NCBI GenBank assembly: GCA_036874045.1
Contig: CM072340.1
Coordinates: 9,873,001 to 9,937,000 of the forward strand
Length of the DNA: 64,000 nucleotides
DNA from: Cymodocea nodosa
Taxonomy: Eukaryota; Streptophyta; Magnoliopsida; Alismatales; Cymodoceaceae
Direction of reading: 5' to 3'
The notes below the pieces were generated by a model. It was not told where the DNA came from, searched no databases, and worked only from the letters and a program-made list of their open reading frames with translations. The position numbers were made by a program, and so were the translations under genes. This document shows positions 23,925-34,051 of this stretch, piece after piece; the stretch's first letter is position 1; every line of letters starts with the position of its first letter.

Positions 23925-25725
23925 TGTTAGAACCCGAGTATTTTTATAATGCAAAACCTATGTGAGGAAATATATTGTATTTCACAGTTAAGTCTGTACT
24001 GCATTAGATCAGAAGGTTGTTAGAACAATTTCCAAGTAGATGAACAGATCAAGAAGGTGCCAGATGATAATACCTTCAAGATACAGCAAAATCGGACAGT
24101 TACAGGTTCAAGTATCCGAAGAGTAAAACAGCAGCAAGACTATCGGATAGTTAGAAGGATAACTATCTGAATTTTACAAAGCCTTTGGAGAGTTATTTAA
24201 TCAGACAGTTAAGGGGATTGAATGATCGGATAGTTAAGGAGTTAACTATCCAGAAGCTTAAAGGACTTTTCGGAGAGTTACAGGTATAACTATCCGAAAG
24301 TTAAGTCATTCAATAAACCACGTGCAGAAATACAGAACGGAAGCTTAAAGGACTTGTCGGAGAGTTAGATAACTATCTGAGTTTTCTTTTCAAAGAGTTA
24401 GATAACAATTCGAGTTTTTCGGTAAGTTGCAGGCATAACTTTCCAGAACTTAAGTCCTTTTATTACGCACGTGCAAAATGGAGTAGCCAGTAGTCGAAAG
24501 CTTAAAAGGGAAAATCAGAGAGTTAGAAAGATAACTATCTGAAATTTCAAGAGAGTTTCGGAGAGTTACAGTTTAACCATCCGAAACTTAAGTCAATGAA
24601 TTTCCCACGTGTAGAATTCCAAGCAAATGCTCAAATGGGTTTTCGGAGAGTTAGAAAGAAAACTATTCGAAATTTCAAAAGAGTTTCGGTGAGTTATAGA
24701 TTAACCATCCGAAACTTAAGTCATTGAATTTCCCACGTGCAGAATTCTAGAAAGAAGTGCAAATAAGTTTTCGGAGAGTTAGAAAGATAACTATCTGAAA
24801 TCCTAAAGCGTTTCGATGAGTTATAGGGATAACCATCCGAAACTTAAGTTAGCCTTTATGCACGTGCTGAATTAAAGCAATCGAAAAGTTAACAGAGACA
24901 AACTATCAGACAAGTATATAACTGTTCGGTGAGTTACAGTTATAAGTATCTAATTGAATGGTAGCTCACATTTAATATTCTAGAATCCTACTTGGTAGTA
25001 AAGGTTAAGTGATCTTTCGGTGAGTTACAAATACTCTTCGGAAAGTTGCATAGCTAACTATCCGAAAGGATAGGAAAATTGGTAAGATATCTTGAAACGA
25101 TTTTCTAAATGGTAACTTACTGTATTGGGACTTGATCCTAATCAAGTATAGTAGAATACATCCGTTGGAGGAAAATATGATCGTTGTACATATCAAGTAT
25201 ATATTCAAAATACAGACAACGGATATACAGAAGAGATATATAGTGAGCTACACTCCAATTCCATTGACACTCAAGTCTGCAAATAGTGAAGCATATTCTA
25301 AAGATCTACTGCAGAAAAAGCTCTTGCGCCAAAACTCTGATTGAAGGTTTAAAGTTGTTGATTCGTGGCTTCAACCTGAAAGCTACATACAGTGTTGGTT
25401 TGAGTTTCGACCTGAAAACTCTAGAGGTTGGTTTACTGAAGTTTTTACCTAAAAACTTCTGTGTAGTTGGTTCTTGCTTTGACCTAAAAGCAAGTGTATA
25501 AGTGTTGAATCACTTAGTGAAGCCCAAGTGAATCTTGGGGGTGGACTAGCCAAGTTGGTGAACCACCTAAAAATTTGCTGTGTTTCTTGTCTCTACTGTT
25601 TTGCACTCACTTAGTTTCATCTCATTACATTTCTGTTAAATCATTCGAGTCAACATCAAAAGAATTTTAAAAACTTGACACGTTCACCATTCACCCCCCC
25701 TCTAGTGAGCCTATCGATCCTAACA
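23925..25725 (+). mobile_element. Solo LTR of family D with 5-bp target duplication
   Basis: Starts TGTTAGAACCC and ends GATCCTAACA, so the ends form TGTTA/TAACA. It is flanked by GGTTC on both sides (23920-23924 and 25726-25730) and interrupts the G1 gag exactly between codons that are contiguous in G2 (ELIDEP|SCIRLP). 1801 bp, no coding region. It holds five tandem copies of a 127-149 bp unit around CACGTG sites. The 3' end has the ATTCACCCCCC motif typical of plant copia LTRs. Confidence 0.93.
24236..24880 (+). repeat. Tandem array inside LTR-D with CACGTG sites
   Basis: Five CACGTG boxes at 24319, 24468, 24606, 24734 and 24861 (spacings 149, 138, 128, 127). Each unit has TTCGGAGAGTTA, an inverted ATAACTATC(C/T)GAA, then CCGAAACTTAAGT and CCACGTGCAGAATT. 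It looks like a regulatory array of the U3 part. Confidence 0.85.
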
Positions 25726-25943
25726 GGTTCATCAACTAATTCAGGATACAGAATTTCCCCTAACGGTTTCTCTACTAGAGTAGCCATATCTTCGTTCTCT
25801 TTTAAAGAAATGTTAGCTACACCCCTAAGGATTTCGTTAAAGTCTAATTTAGAAAATATTTTAGTACGTCTTTGTGTTGAATAATCTTGTGTAGGTGTTC
25901 TTACTAATCGTTTAATGCTAGGAGAACGAATCCATGTACTCAT

Positions 25944-26928
25944 AAACTCTTAACATAAAGTAAAATAGCAGAAGATTAATTACATACCAGTCTAAAGCTT
26001 TATATTTAGTAAATAGTTGTTGACGGATGAAGTTGAATCAACTGCTTCTCCTTCCAGTTCTCCAACAAATTTCCTTTTCTTCCCCAAGTGCTGGTAACTC
26101 GTAAACAACATTCTGTTCTGTATTTATAATACATGTTCATAAAGAAAATGAATCTTGTTGTAAGAACGTGTCTTGTAATGTGTAGTGTGGTTCCTACTTT
26201 TATGGGTGCATGTGTCACTTCTAATTTCAAATTTTAGTAACCGCTAAACCCACAAAGTTTCGTTCGTGGCTAAAAGAATAGTCGTTTAGCTTAATCCACG
26301 AACTAACTTTGTTGAGTTACAGTTAACTCAACGGACTAGCTTCAATTACTGTTGCTAACTCCACGGACTAACTTCATTGAGTTATAAATAACTCAACGGA
26401 GTAACCTTATATTATATTATTGACCTCGTGGAGTTAAGGTTAACTCAACGAACTTATTTCATTGAGTTAACACTTAACAACTTCTAAAAACTTACTTCTC
26501 GTATTAACTTATATATTTTTCTCTCTTGCATTCTATTAACTTAAATAAAGTTAAATACATGTCATTAATTAAGTGTTCTAATTTAAAACTCATTTGAATT
26601 TGAACATTACATAAATATTTAACTTGCAGTTCATTACATGTTATGCAGAATTTATATTTTACCTTGCGACATGCAGATATTTTCAGACATTAACCAGTTA
26701 TCTTGCATTTAATCCTATCATTCAGCAAATTTGTATATATTTTAAACAATCTTGCATCTTGTTCAAACAATTATATAATATTCAAGATAATTCATCCATT
26801 ACATCATTCTCAAACATAAATGTAAACACATCTAAAAAAAAACATACATTCATTTATATGGATAGTTTACATTACAATCAATCAGATATTTTTCATACAA
26901 ATATATACAAGTAGACGAACAATACAAT
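25944..26928 (-). promoter_or_regulatory. Probable promoter and leader of G1 gag
   Basis: Non-coding. It contains at least five inverted pairs of CGTTGAGTTA/TAACTCAACG (26270-26480). A minus-strand ATTATAAATAC box lies near 26121-26131, about 180 bases before the gag ATG, and a possible leader intron has donor CTG|GTATGTAA (about 25990). In G2 nearly all of this is deleted: the aORF end there runs directly into the gag leader. Confidence 0.45.
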
Positions 26929-28972
26929 TTAATCTTTTCTCCTAAGTTCATCTACTTCCTTTTGGAGTTTTTCTAATTGTTGCTCTAATTGGTTTATCCT
27001 ATCTACAGCTCCTGTAATTCCTCTAGAAGGTTCAACAATCTCTGCAACAACATAATTTCTATATTCTTTCACTGAAATTGCTCTAGATCTTATCCTTTTG
27101 GATGCCCATTTCGTGAAATCAATACAGTCCACCATTAATAGTGGAATCAAATCTCCATAATATAATTTCTTCTTCACTATTCTCAGCTTGGAGATAAAAA
27201 CTGCAGACCAATTTATCTGAATTCTGTTCACAACTGCATATGTGGTCCATTTGACAAATTGACTCAATTCTATATCATGGCCTTATTGTTGGTAGACATT
27301 CTTAATCAAAATGTTAGCTATCATGTGTGCTTTACCATTTAATTGCTATAGTCTATTTAATAATGGCACACCAAGATTGATAACTAAACAATCCTTTATG
27401 ATCTATTTTGTCCACTCGACTGTAGTTGTGCTTTCTAGAATTTCTAGTCCATTCTTCAATCATAAAATGTTGTGGAGAAGCTCTGGTGTTATCTGTACAT
27501 CAGCTTGTTCCATGTTGGAAATTAATCCTCTTTCTCCTTCTCTTAAGTTTGCATTAAAATAGGGCACTAGATTCTCATATACTACATGGCCTCTTTCTTG
27601 AGAAATAAACTACAGTAGACCTTGGAACTCAAATAAATCCTTAATTTCTTGCATCCCATCCCAATTTACTAGTCTACTATAAATGATATCATAACCCCTA
27701 ACCTCTTAGTATTTATTATATGTTTCCTGACTTCAAAAGTGTACTTCATTCAAAACTATTGTTTTAGTCGGGTCAAGAATGTGAATTTGTTGCTCCAAAG
27801 GGGTTTGCTCTTGAACTTGTTGAAAATGCTCTAAAGATTCCTACATTTTTGCTTCCGCTTTTGTCTATGGTGGTGAGCCAGCAGAACTCTCCACTCTATC
27901 TTGAATTCTATCAAAAATTTGTTGAAGAGTTCCTTGCTCTTCAAGGGAATTTGTCGAGTTATCTCTTTCCATATGTAATTATTCAGCTTCTTGTTCATTT
28001 TCTTCTTTTTCTTCTTCCTCTTGACTACAAATCTGCAATGTCACTATTCTTTCTGATTTTGTGGCAGATTGGGATGGAGTTATAGGCAAATCAACTTCTG
28101 CCCTAATTTCTATTTCTTCTACTTGTACAGGCTATAGACTAGTTTCAGCCTGTTTTTCTTCTTTTCTTTGCTCTTGCTGTTGCTACTCCTACTCCTCCTT
28201 AGAATCGGATAGCAGGTTTACAAAACTCGGCTCTACAAGCCCTATTGATCTTGGTATTTCAGATTTAATCTCCTCTTGATATTCAGGCACTATCTCTTTT
28301 CCTTTCCTTCTTTAGATTAATTACGTCTGATCTTCCTCTTCTTCTTCTAAGATTAAATCTATAAAAATAGGCTTTGCAGGCATTTGAGCCATAGGTACTG
28401 GCTCTTCCTGTTTAACTTTTCCATAATTACTAGTCTCGAAGGACTAGCTTCAGCTCCTCTTACAGTAGGTTTGGTAGTAGTTTCTTGATGTTGTTCCACT
28501 TTAATTTTATATTGGGCTTTCAACTTTTCTACAACCCTCTTTTTGCACCGTGCATCAAACACCAGATGTGCTATAGCTACTACCAACTCTTCTGGTTCTC
28601 CTTGGTCTTTTTCAATTTGAACCAATTCTTGAAATTCTTCTATTTCTTCCTTAGTAGAAGGCCCCAAAATTGCTGCTCGTTCTAACGACCTTAGTGGTGG
28701 AACTGAAGGTTCTGGCTACTGTTTCTCAGGAACAAGTCTTTCAGTAGTCGACTCCTCTTGTTCTTCAGTTCTTATTCTTCATTTTCTTTCCTTTGTTGCT
28801 CCCAAATTGCCCATTGAGCCTGTCTACCTATGCGTCTTTTGAACCAGAGGTAGGATTTATGTTGGATTAGTTCTAGGGCAACTTCGTTATTTGGCTTGAT
28901 TCTTCTCTCTTTGCTTACAACTTCCGTAGCAACTTTGATTCTAGTTTCCATAATCTAAGGTATTTGTATACC

Positions 28973-30180
28973 TGTTAGGTATTTAATTTTGATGATATAT
29001 GCTTTATTAACATTTTTAAATAAGTCTACATAATATTCTCTAAGTATAATAGTTAACAGATTATCGGAAAGTTTCATTTTTATGTCGGATAAATTAAAGA
29101 TTTCCAAAGAGTTAAATTTTCAATAGTAAAACTTTCGGATAGTTAACGTTTTAGATAGTTAAACTTTCGGATAGTTAACATCTCATTTTTGTCGAATACT
29201 TTATGTTAAAACTCATATAGTTAAGTTATCTGCACGTGTGTTTTTAATGTTTTAAGTTGTCACGTGTTTTCTATGTGCGTTCAGTAATGAAAAATTGAAT
29301 AGTTAGATAACTATTTGAGTTTTTATACGCATGGATAGATAACTGTTCGAGTTTTTTAAAAGGACTAACGACCAGATAAGTTTCTTTGTTTAGTCACGTG
29401 TTTTGCAAGTGCAAAAGCTCGAAGAGTTAAAGGATAAGTGTTTGAGTTTTACAGGACTTAAAGGATAAGTATTCGACTAAATCAAAGACTTAGAAGATAT
29501 TCTACAAGACTCCAGGAAGATAAAGTTTTGATGAATCTACGAAGTGGAGATCGTGGAAATTCAAAATGTTAGTGGAGAAAGTGGAAATTCAAATAGAAAG
29601 TAATTTGGATTAAAGAGAAAATTAGTACGTAGATTATGGATTAAGTGGATGAACATGCTGAATGTGAAAGACAACAGAGTTCGGCTACAAATAGAGAGTA
29701 CGAGCTACATTACAGCAGGGGATCCCAATCTCAAAAACCAAGTCTGAATATCCAATCCAGATCCCTAACTGAAAAGTTAAGTTTGAATATTCATATTCTG
29801 AAAAGTTCTCCAACATTAGAAGAAGTTCGAAATTCCAAGTAATTTCAAAAAAGGAGTTGCAAACGTAAGATGTTTGGAAATTCAACAACTAGAGAAGAAG
29901 AGATATAGAAGCTGAGTAAAGACAAAGAAATATTAGGTTTTATACAATTCGAAATTAGTTTTCAATAAGAGCTTTATTGTTATATTCGAATTGTATATCG
30001 ATCATTTCTGTATCAAAACCGTCAAGAGGGAAATTGAGTTGAAAAGATATTGTAAATTTTGTCCTTACATAAAGAATAGAATTTCATTTACGAGCGTTTT
30101 GTGCTCTTGTTTTATCCGCTAGTATTTTAATTACTAAAGACACAATTAACCCCCTCTCTTGTGATACAGACGATCCTACA
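28973..30180 (+). repeat. Copia-B LTR in the chimeric insertion
   Basis: Matches 61201-62457: TGTTAGG start, TTTATTAACATTTTTAAATAAG, repeated ACTTTCGGATAGTTAA motifs, CACGTG boxes, CCCCCTCTCTTGTGATACAG and GATCCTACA end. Confidence 0.85.
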
Positions 30181-30185
30181 ACAAG

Positions 30186-30198
30186 TGGTATCAGAGCC
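30186..30198 (+). other. Primer-binding site, initiator tRNA-Met type
   Basis: TGGTATCAGAGCC, five bases after the copia-B LTR end. It is the standard copia primer site complementary to the 3' end of tRNA-iMet. Confidence 0.9.
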
Positions 30199-30237
30199 TA
30201 CTCACAAACGCGGGATGCATTTTTCGAGGGGCGATAT

Positions 30238-30463
30238 TGTTGAGGAACCTATTAAGGGACTCAAGGGATGACGGGCTAAGGGACCTAAAGGACTTGGAGG
30301 GTGAAGGGAGAAGGCCTTAGGGACTTATGGGAGAAGGGGGTTAATCCTAATGGTTCCTCTCACGAACTCGGACTTGTGAGAGTTTCTGGGCTTATTTAAA
30401 AGGAATGGTAACGCCTTTGCTATCAACTTGAGCTTTTGGTATAATGGTAGCCTGGTCCTAACA
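30238..30463 (+). repeat. 226-bp TRIM-like LTR end
   Basis: Begins TGTTGAGGAACC after a purine-rich stretch and ends GGTCCTAACA next to the target duplication. It has a TTATTTAAAAGG TATA-like box near 30402. It resembles no other LTR in the window. A small terminal repeat of a TRIM-type element is my best guess. Confidence 0.45.
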
Positions 30464-30639
30464 ATACCCAAATCTACTAACACTTTTCTCCAATAGAAAA
30501 GGTCAGATTCTACCTTTTGTAGCTCTTTTTCCCTTGTCGTATTCTTGATTTTCTACCTTGTGTGCCATTCCTCTAAATCTTTGAGAAATTCTAACGTATC
30601 AACTACATTTTCCTAGAACTCGAGTGTCATCTTCCTCAT

Positions 30640-31344
30640 CGTGGAGTTACACAACGGAACAGAATCGCTCTGATCTCTACTATTCCAAGTTCTAAATGAT
30701 TCTACAGATAATGCTCCCAAACCCTAAGTTTAGTATAAATAAGCCCTAAGTTTAGGCGGGTAATCGAGTCACTTCCCAAACAAAACTCTCGCTCTCTCAT
30801 CCGTGAAATTACGGTTAACTCCACAGACTTAGTCCATAAACTTAACTACAGTACTCTGTTGAGTTAGAGTTAACTCAACAAGGTAAATTCGTTAACTTAT
30901 CCTAGACTCAACGAAGTAAGTTCGTTCAGTTAAGTGTAACTCAACAGACTTCTCGTAAAGTTATATTTAATAAAAATATATATAATAATAATTTTTACTT
31001 TAGTCAAGACTAAAGAATTTTCGATCTAGCCGATCTTAATTTTCCAACATTTTAAAATTTTTTGGTCAAACCGTTATATTCCTCGGTTGATCCTAAATTA
31101 ATTTTTTTTTTTTTCTATCGATTGAACCAATACTATACTTCGATAACACCAACATTAAACTAAATATAATATATATATCTTTTTATGTTTTTGTATTTCG
31201 GTCAAATCGATGGATCTTGTCGGTTGAACCGCAACAATTTTTTTCTTTTTAAAATATGTTTTGGTAAAACTGATAATTCCTTTCGGTTTAACCGTGATTA
31301 TATTTAAATGAGGTTTTTTTTTAATATACTTAAAAAATTTCTTA
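30640..31344 (-). promoter_or_regulatory. G1 spacer between integrase and aORF
   Basis: Non-coding. It holds CGGTT/AACCG-type repeats (31020-31310), TAACTCAACGAAG-type motifs (30810-30960), and GATTACCCGCC followed by a TTATTTATAC box (about 30735-30750) about 100 bases before the aORF ATG. This is equivalent to 38750-39480 of G2. A promoter is inferred. Confidence 0.5.
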
Positions 31345-31841
31345 CTAATTGAAGCTCAAGTAATCCTCTACAATTACTTCTTCTATAATTCCAAAGGAAC
31401 TTTTTGGTATTTTCAAAATAGGTCTAAGTCTTTGTCCATTTACATGAAATATATTCTGATTTTTAGGATTTTCAATTTCAATAGCTCCATAAGGGTAAAT
31501 ATTTCGAACTATGTAAGGTCCTACCCATCTAGATCTTAATTTTCCTGGATGGTTATAGAGTCTAGTCATATAAAGATATACTTCTTGCCCTATTTCAAAG
31601 GTTTTTGGAATAATTTTCTTGTCATGCCAAAACTTCATTTTCTCTTTTTCTCTTACAGTTCTTGAGTAAGCTTCATTCCTAAATTCTTCTAATTCAATCA
31701 ATTGTATTTTTCTATTCTTAGGAGCTTGATTTAAATTAGTGTTCAGAGTTTTTAATGCCCAATAACCTTTATGTTCAATTTCAACTGCTAAATGACAACT
31801 TTTTCCATATACTAGCCTAAAAGGTGACATACCTAAGCTTT
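31345..31841 (-). pseudogene. pol: Gypsy-G integrase C-terminal fragment (G1)
   Basis: About 161 residues matching the end of the G2 pol: [48 protein letters not shown] and [10 protein letters not shown], the Athila-type C-terminus without chromodomain. Open to its natural stop, but cut at 31841 by LTR-D/LTR-B debris, so the catalytic core is absent. Confidence 0.88.
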
Positions 31842-31842
31842 G

Positions 31843-31896
31843 AAAGGACCTCTAGATTTCGATAATGCAAAAATCAATGTGAGGATTTAAATTGTA
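31843..31896 (+). repeat. Short LTR-D-like start fragment
   Basis: About 54 bases (TGAAAGGACC, then ATAATGCAAAAATCAATGTG, GAGG..ATTGTAT) resembling the first 60 bases of LTR-D at 23925. Cut by the copia-B LTR end at 31897. Confidence 0.5.
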
Positions 31897-32355
31897 TGTA
31901 GGATCGTCTATATCACAAGAGGGGCGGTGAATTGTGTCTTTAGTAATTAAATACTAGCAGATAAAACAAGAGCACAAAACACTCGTAAATGAAATTCTAT
32001 TCTTTTATTTCAAGACAGAATTTACAATATCTTTTTAGCTCAATTCCCTTCTTGACGACTTTGATACAGTAATGTTCGATATACAATTCAAATAGGAAAA
32101 CAAAGCTCTTATTCAAAACTAATTTTGAATTGTATATAACCTGATCTTTATGCACACAGCTTCTTTCTTTCTCTTTGCTTAGCTTCTGTTTCTCTTCTTC
32201 TCCAATTGTCGAATTTCCAGACTTCTTACGTTTGCAGCTCCTTTTCTGAAATTGCTTGGAATTTTGAACTTCTTCTAATGTTGGAGAATTTTTCAGAATA
32301 TGAATATTCAAACTTAACTTTTCAGTTAGGGATCCGCATTGAATATTCAGACTTG
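31897..32355 (-). repeat. Copia-B LTR fragment, minus strand
   Basis: On the minus strand it ends GATCCTACA with CCCCTCTTGTGATATAGAC before it. It matches about the last 460 bases of 61201-62457. Truncated where the copia-A LTR begins (32356). Confidence 0.8.
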
Positions 32356-33256
32356 GAAGTTAATAACTAATCGTTTCGTTGCATTAATTTCTCATTTAAC
32401 TAAACATTAAGTTAACGTGTGTTTTTATTGAAAAGCATGATATGTTTTAAAGTTATATGTTTTGTATCATGAATAGTGCACGTTTAGACAACTCGTTAAG
32501 TTAGAGTTTTATTTGTATAGAGGTCACGTGAGAACTCGTTAAGTTAGTGAGTAAAAGAAGAGACGAACTCATTAAGTTAGTGTTATACACATGGTGAAAT
32601 TATAAGTTACGAACGTTGTATTGTATCACATGAGGTGCACATGTTTAACTCGTTAAGTTAGCATAACTAAACACGTTGAGTTGCTATGTTAAACACAAAG
32701 GCAATGCGTTAGGTTAGCGTTATAAACTTAAGTTGTTATTTTTGCACGTGGTAAAATTCTTATTATAAAAACATTTGTTTATTGCTGAATCGGTGAGTTA
32801 AAGTTTTTCAAAGACTTACAACCGTAACTATCCGAAACTTAAACTATTTTTGGTGAGTTATCGTTTAACCTTCTGAAAGAAAGGTTAAGCTGGTTCGTTG
32901 AGTTAACGTAACACCAAGGACTTAGTTCGTTGAGTTAGCTACAATACTTGTCATGTGAAATGGCACATGGAATTCGTTAAGTTAGAAACGTTAAGTTATA
33001 TATATATACTTGTGTTACTCATTTAGTTAACATTAAAGTAACGACTTCTTATTATGCTTGATGAAAGATTTTGGACGAGAAAGTTTATTTTGCAGGAAAT
33101 TTTTCAGAGATCCAAGACTGATGATTAAAGAAAATTCGAAATGTAAACGTGGGTCAGAACGTGTGTATTTCGAAGAAGGAAAAATAAAAGATATGAAGAA
33201 GTGGAAAACTAGTAGTGGTTAAACGTGAAGGATATGCATGAAATGAAGATACAATA
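32356..33256 (+). repeat. Copia-A LTR fragment (5' LTR remnant of A3)
   Basis: Matches 51731-52675 of the A3 3' LTR, with AACTCGTTAAGTTAG, CACGTG-like and TTCGTTGAGTTAG motifs. It lacks the first about 140 bases and stops just before the LTR TATA box (GAAGATACAATATA), where it joins post-RNase H sequence. Confidence 0.85.
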
Positions 33257-33497
33257 TAACTATGTGATGTGTAAAATGCTTAAACTCCACATAAAAAGAT
33301 AAATATTATTGATGATGTTGTTCACCTCATAGATATTATATACTTATCATAAATATCTAAAGTAATATCTAAACTGCTGCTTAAGATACTATGTATTTAT
33401 TGTAAAATCATAGTAGTATCTTATTGATTTTAAGTAGTTTATCAATTTTAATGGTTTTTACGATTTTAAGTGGAAGTATAAATGAAAATCATTAAAT
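33257..33497 (+). other. Copia-A post-RNase H fragment (A3)
   Basis: Nearly identical to 11190-11432 of A2 (CTATGTGATGTGTAAAATGC onward). The joint at 33256/33257 shows that primer site, gag and pol were deleted. At 33498 it is cut by the truncated G2 5' LTR. Confidence 0.88.
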
Positions 33498-33973
33498 ACA
33501 ATGTAACTAGCATTAAAAAGCTTAATTGATGTTATTTACAATCTATGGAATCGCCCAATGGTTGGCCGAATTCCTTTGTAAATAGCAGTATTATATAGAA
33601 GAGACAGGCTCGTGGAGTTAACTTAAGTCCACGAGGATAGTCCGTTGAGTTATCCACAACTCAACGAACTTAGTCCGTTGAGTTTACTGTAACTCAACGG
33701 AGTGCTTATTGAATATAAATTTGAATTGTTCACAATCAAACATTTCTTAAATTCGTCTGCAATTTCCTATGGGATCAACTTGTACTTGCACACTGATACA
33801 ATAGACACTGTGCACTTGCAGTTAAAGTACAAATTGGAATTAATATCTAAATTGTATTAAAGGTTGTTTGTTTACTTATAAAAGAAAGAATAGGCATAAA
33901 GATAAATTAACTAAGTAAAAATAGAAGTAACAAATCCAAGTTTTTCTAGTGTAGTGTTGGGAAAACCCGAACA
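33498..33973 (+). repeat. G2 5' LTR, 3' part only
   Basis: Matches 47582-48089, including GGAATCGCCCAATGGTTGGC and the TCGTGGAGTTAACTTAAGTCCACGAGG inverted motif (about 33610-33637). It lacks one 30-base inverted repeat unit present in the 3' LTR (47750-47780). It ends CCGAACA, seven bases before the primer site. Confidence 0.88.
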
Positions 33974-33980
33974 AGTTTTA

Positions 33981-33998
33981 TGGTGCCGTTGCTGGGGA
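33981..33998 (+). other. G2 primer-binding site (tRNA-Asp-like)
   Basis: TGGTGCCGTTGCTGGGGA, two changes from the Athila/Tat consensus complementary to tRNA-Asp. Followed at once by a (GAATT)n run (33997-34033). Confidence 0.78.
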
Positions 33999-34033
33999 AT
34001 TGAATTGAACTGAATTGAATTGAATTGAATTGA
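33997..34033 (+). repeat. GAATT microsatellite after primer site
   Basis: About seven units of GAATT/GAACT between the primer site and the first coding region. Absent from the equivalent place in G1. Confidence 0.85.
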
Positions 34034-34051
34034 TATAAGCAACTGTTAGAG

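Larger units (their letters stand above)
22789..25943 (-). pseudogene. gag: Gypsy-G gag core (G1), split by solo LTR-D
   Basis: Retrotransposon gag domain. Starts MSTWIRSPSIKRLVRTPTQ at 25943 and is interrupted at 23925-25725 by LTR-D. It continues at 23924 with PSCIRLPNIEGERFELKS and the hallmark stretch IKLRYISFALKDIAKRW (about 23700-23750). Further pieces carry the WRNHPNLSW-type motif (about 23100) and end in RVAE, TGA at 22789. Stops and frameshifts are scattered after 23570. In ordinary Athila elements gag is first after the primer site. Here, as in G2, it comes after integrase and the aORF. Confidence 0.85.
28973..30463 (+). mobile_element. Chimeric LTR mini-element in G1 aORF, TSD ATACC
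   Basis: 1491 bp flanked by ATACC (28968-28972 and 30464-30468), beginning TGTTAGG and ending CCTAACA. It consists of a complete copia-B-type LTR (28973-30180), a tRNA-iMet primer site, 39 bases of internal sequence with a purine-rich GAGGGG, and a different 226-bp LTR-like end (30238-30463). It has no coding capacity. The two ends do not look like copies of each other, which is odd for an LTR element. Confidence 0.75.
26929..30639 (-). pseudogene. Gypsy-G aORF, copy G1, split by insertion
   Basis: Homologue of 39481-41664. ATG at 30639 (MRKMTLEF then TAG, the same early stop as in G2). The chimeric insertion at 28973-30463 divides it. Recognisable pieces: a Lys/Glu-rich segment (28359-28667, RVVEKLKAQYKIKVEQHQE), a long acidic middle, and the transposon-protein domain (about 27700-27060: QFVKWTTYAVVNRIQINW, KKLYYGDLIPLL). 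Unlike G2 it keeps its own C-terminus, a short coiled coil (INQLEQQLEKLQKEVDELRR) ending at 26929. Many stops. The role is unknown, and position after integrase is where Athila elements carry an env-like ORF. Confidence 0.82.
17613..31841 (-). mobile_element. Gypsy-G element G1, Athila-like, broken by insertions
   Basis: Minus-strand element read from 31841 down: integrase C-terminus, non-coding spacer, aORF, gag core, F-box gene, non-coding block, polypurine tract, LTR. Most of pol and the 5' LTR are missing: at 31841 it is cut by an LTR-D fragment. A chimeric copia insertion (28973-30463) sits in the aORF and a solo LTR-D (23925-25725) sits in gag, each with a 5-bp target duplication. Gene order is identical to G2. 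Confidence 0.85.

Noticed and set aside
24236..24880. CRISPR-like regularly spaced repeats
   Set aside because: Units are long, diverged and include the 'spacers'. The setting is a plant LTR.
25005..25501. Short frames in solo LTR-D
   Set aside because: Not supported by homology. They lie in U3/R/U5 of an LTR with clear ends and target duplication.
30186..30198. Initiator tRNA-Met gene
   Set aside because: Only the 13-base complement of the tRNA 3' end is present, in the position of a primer site. No cloverleaf can be formed.
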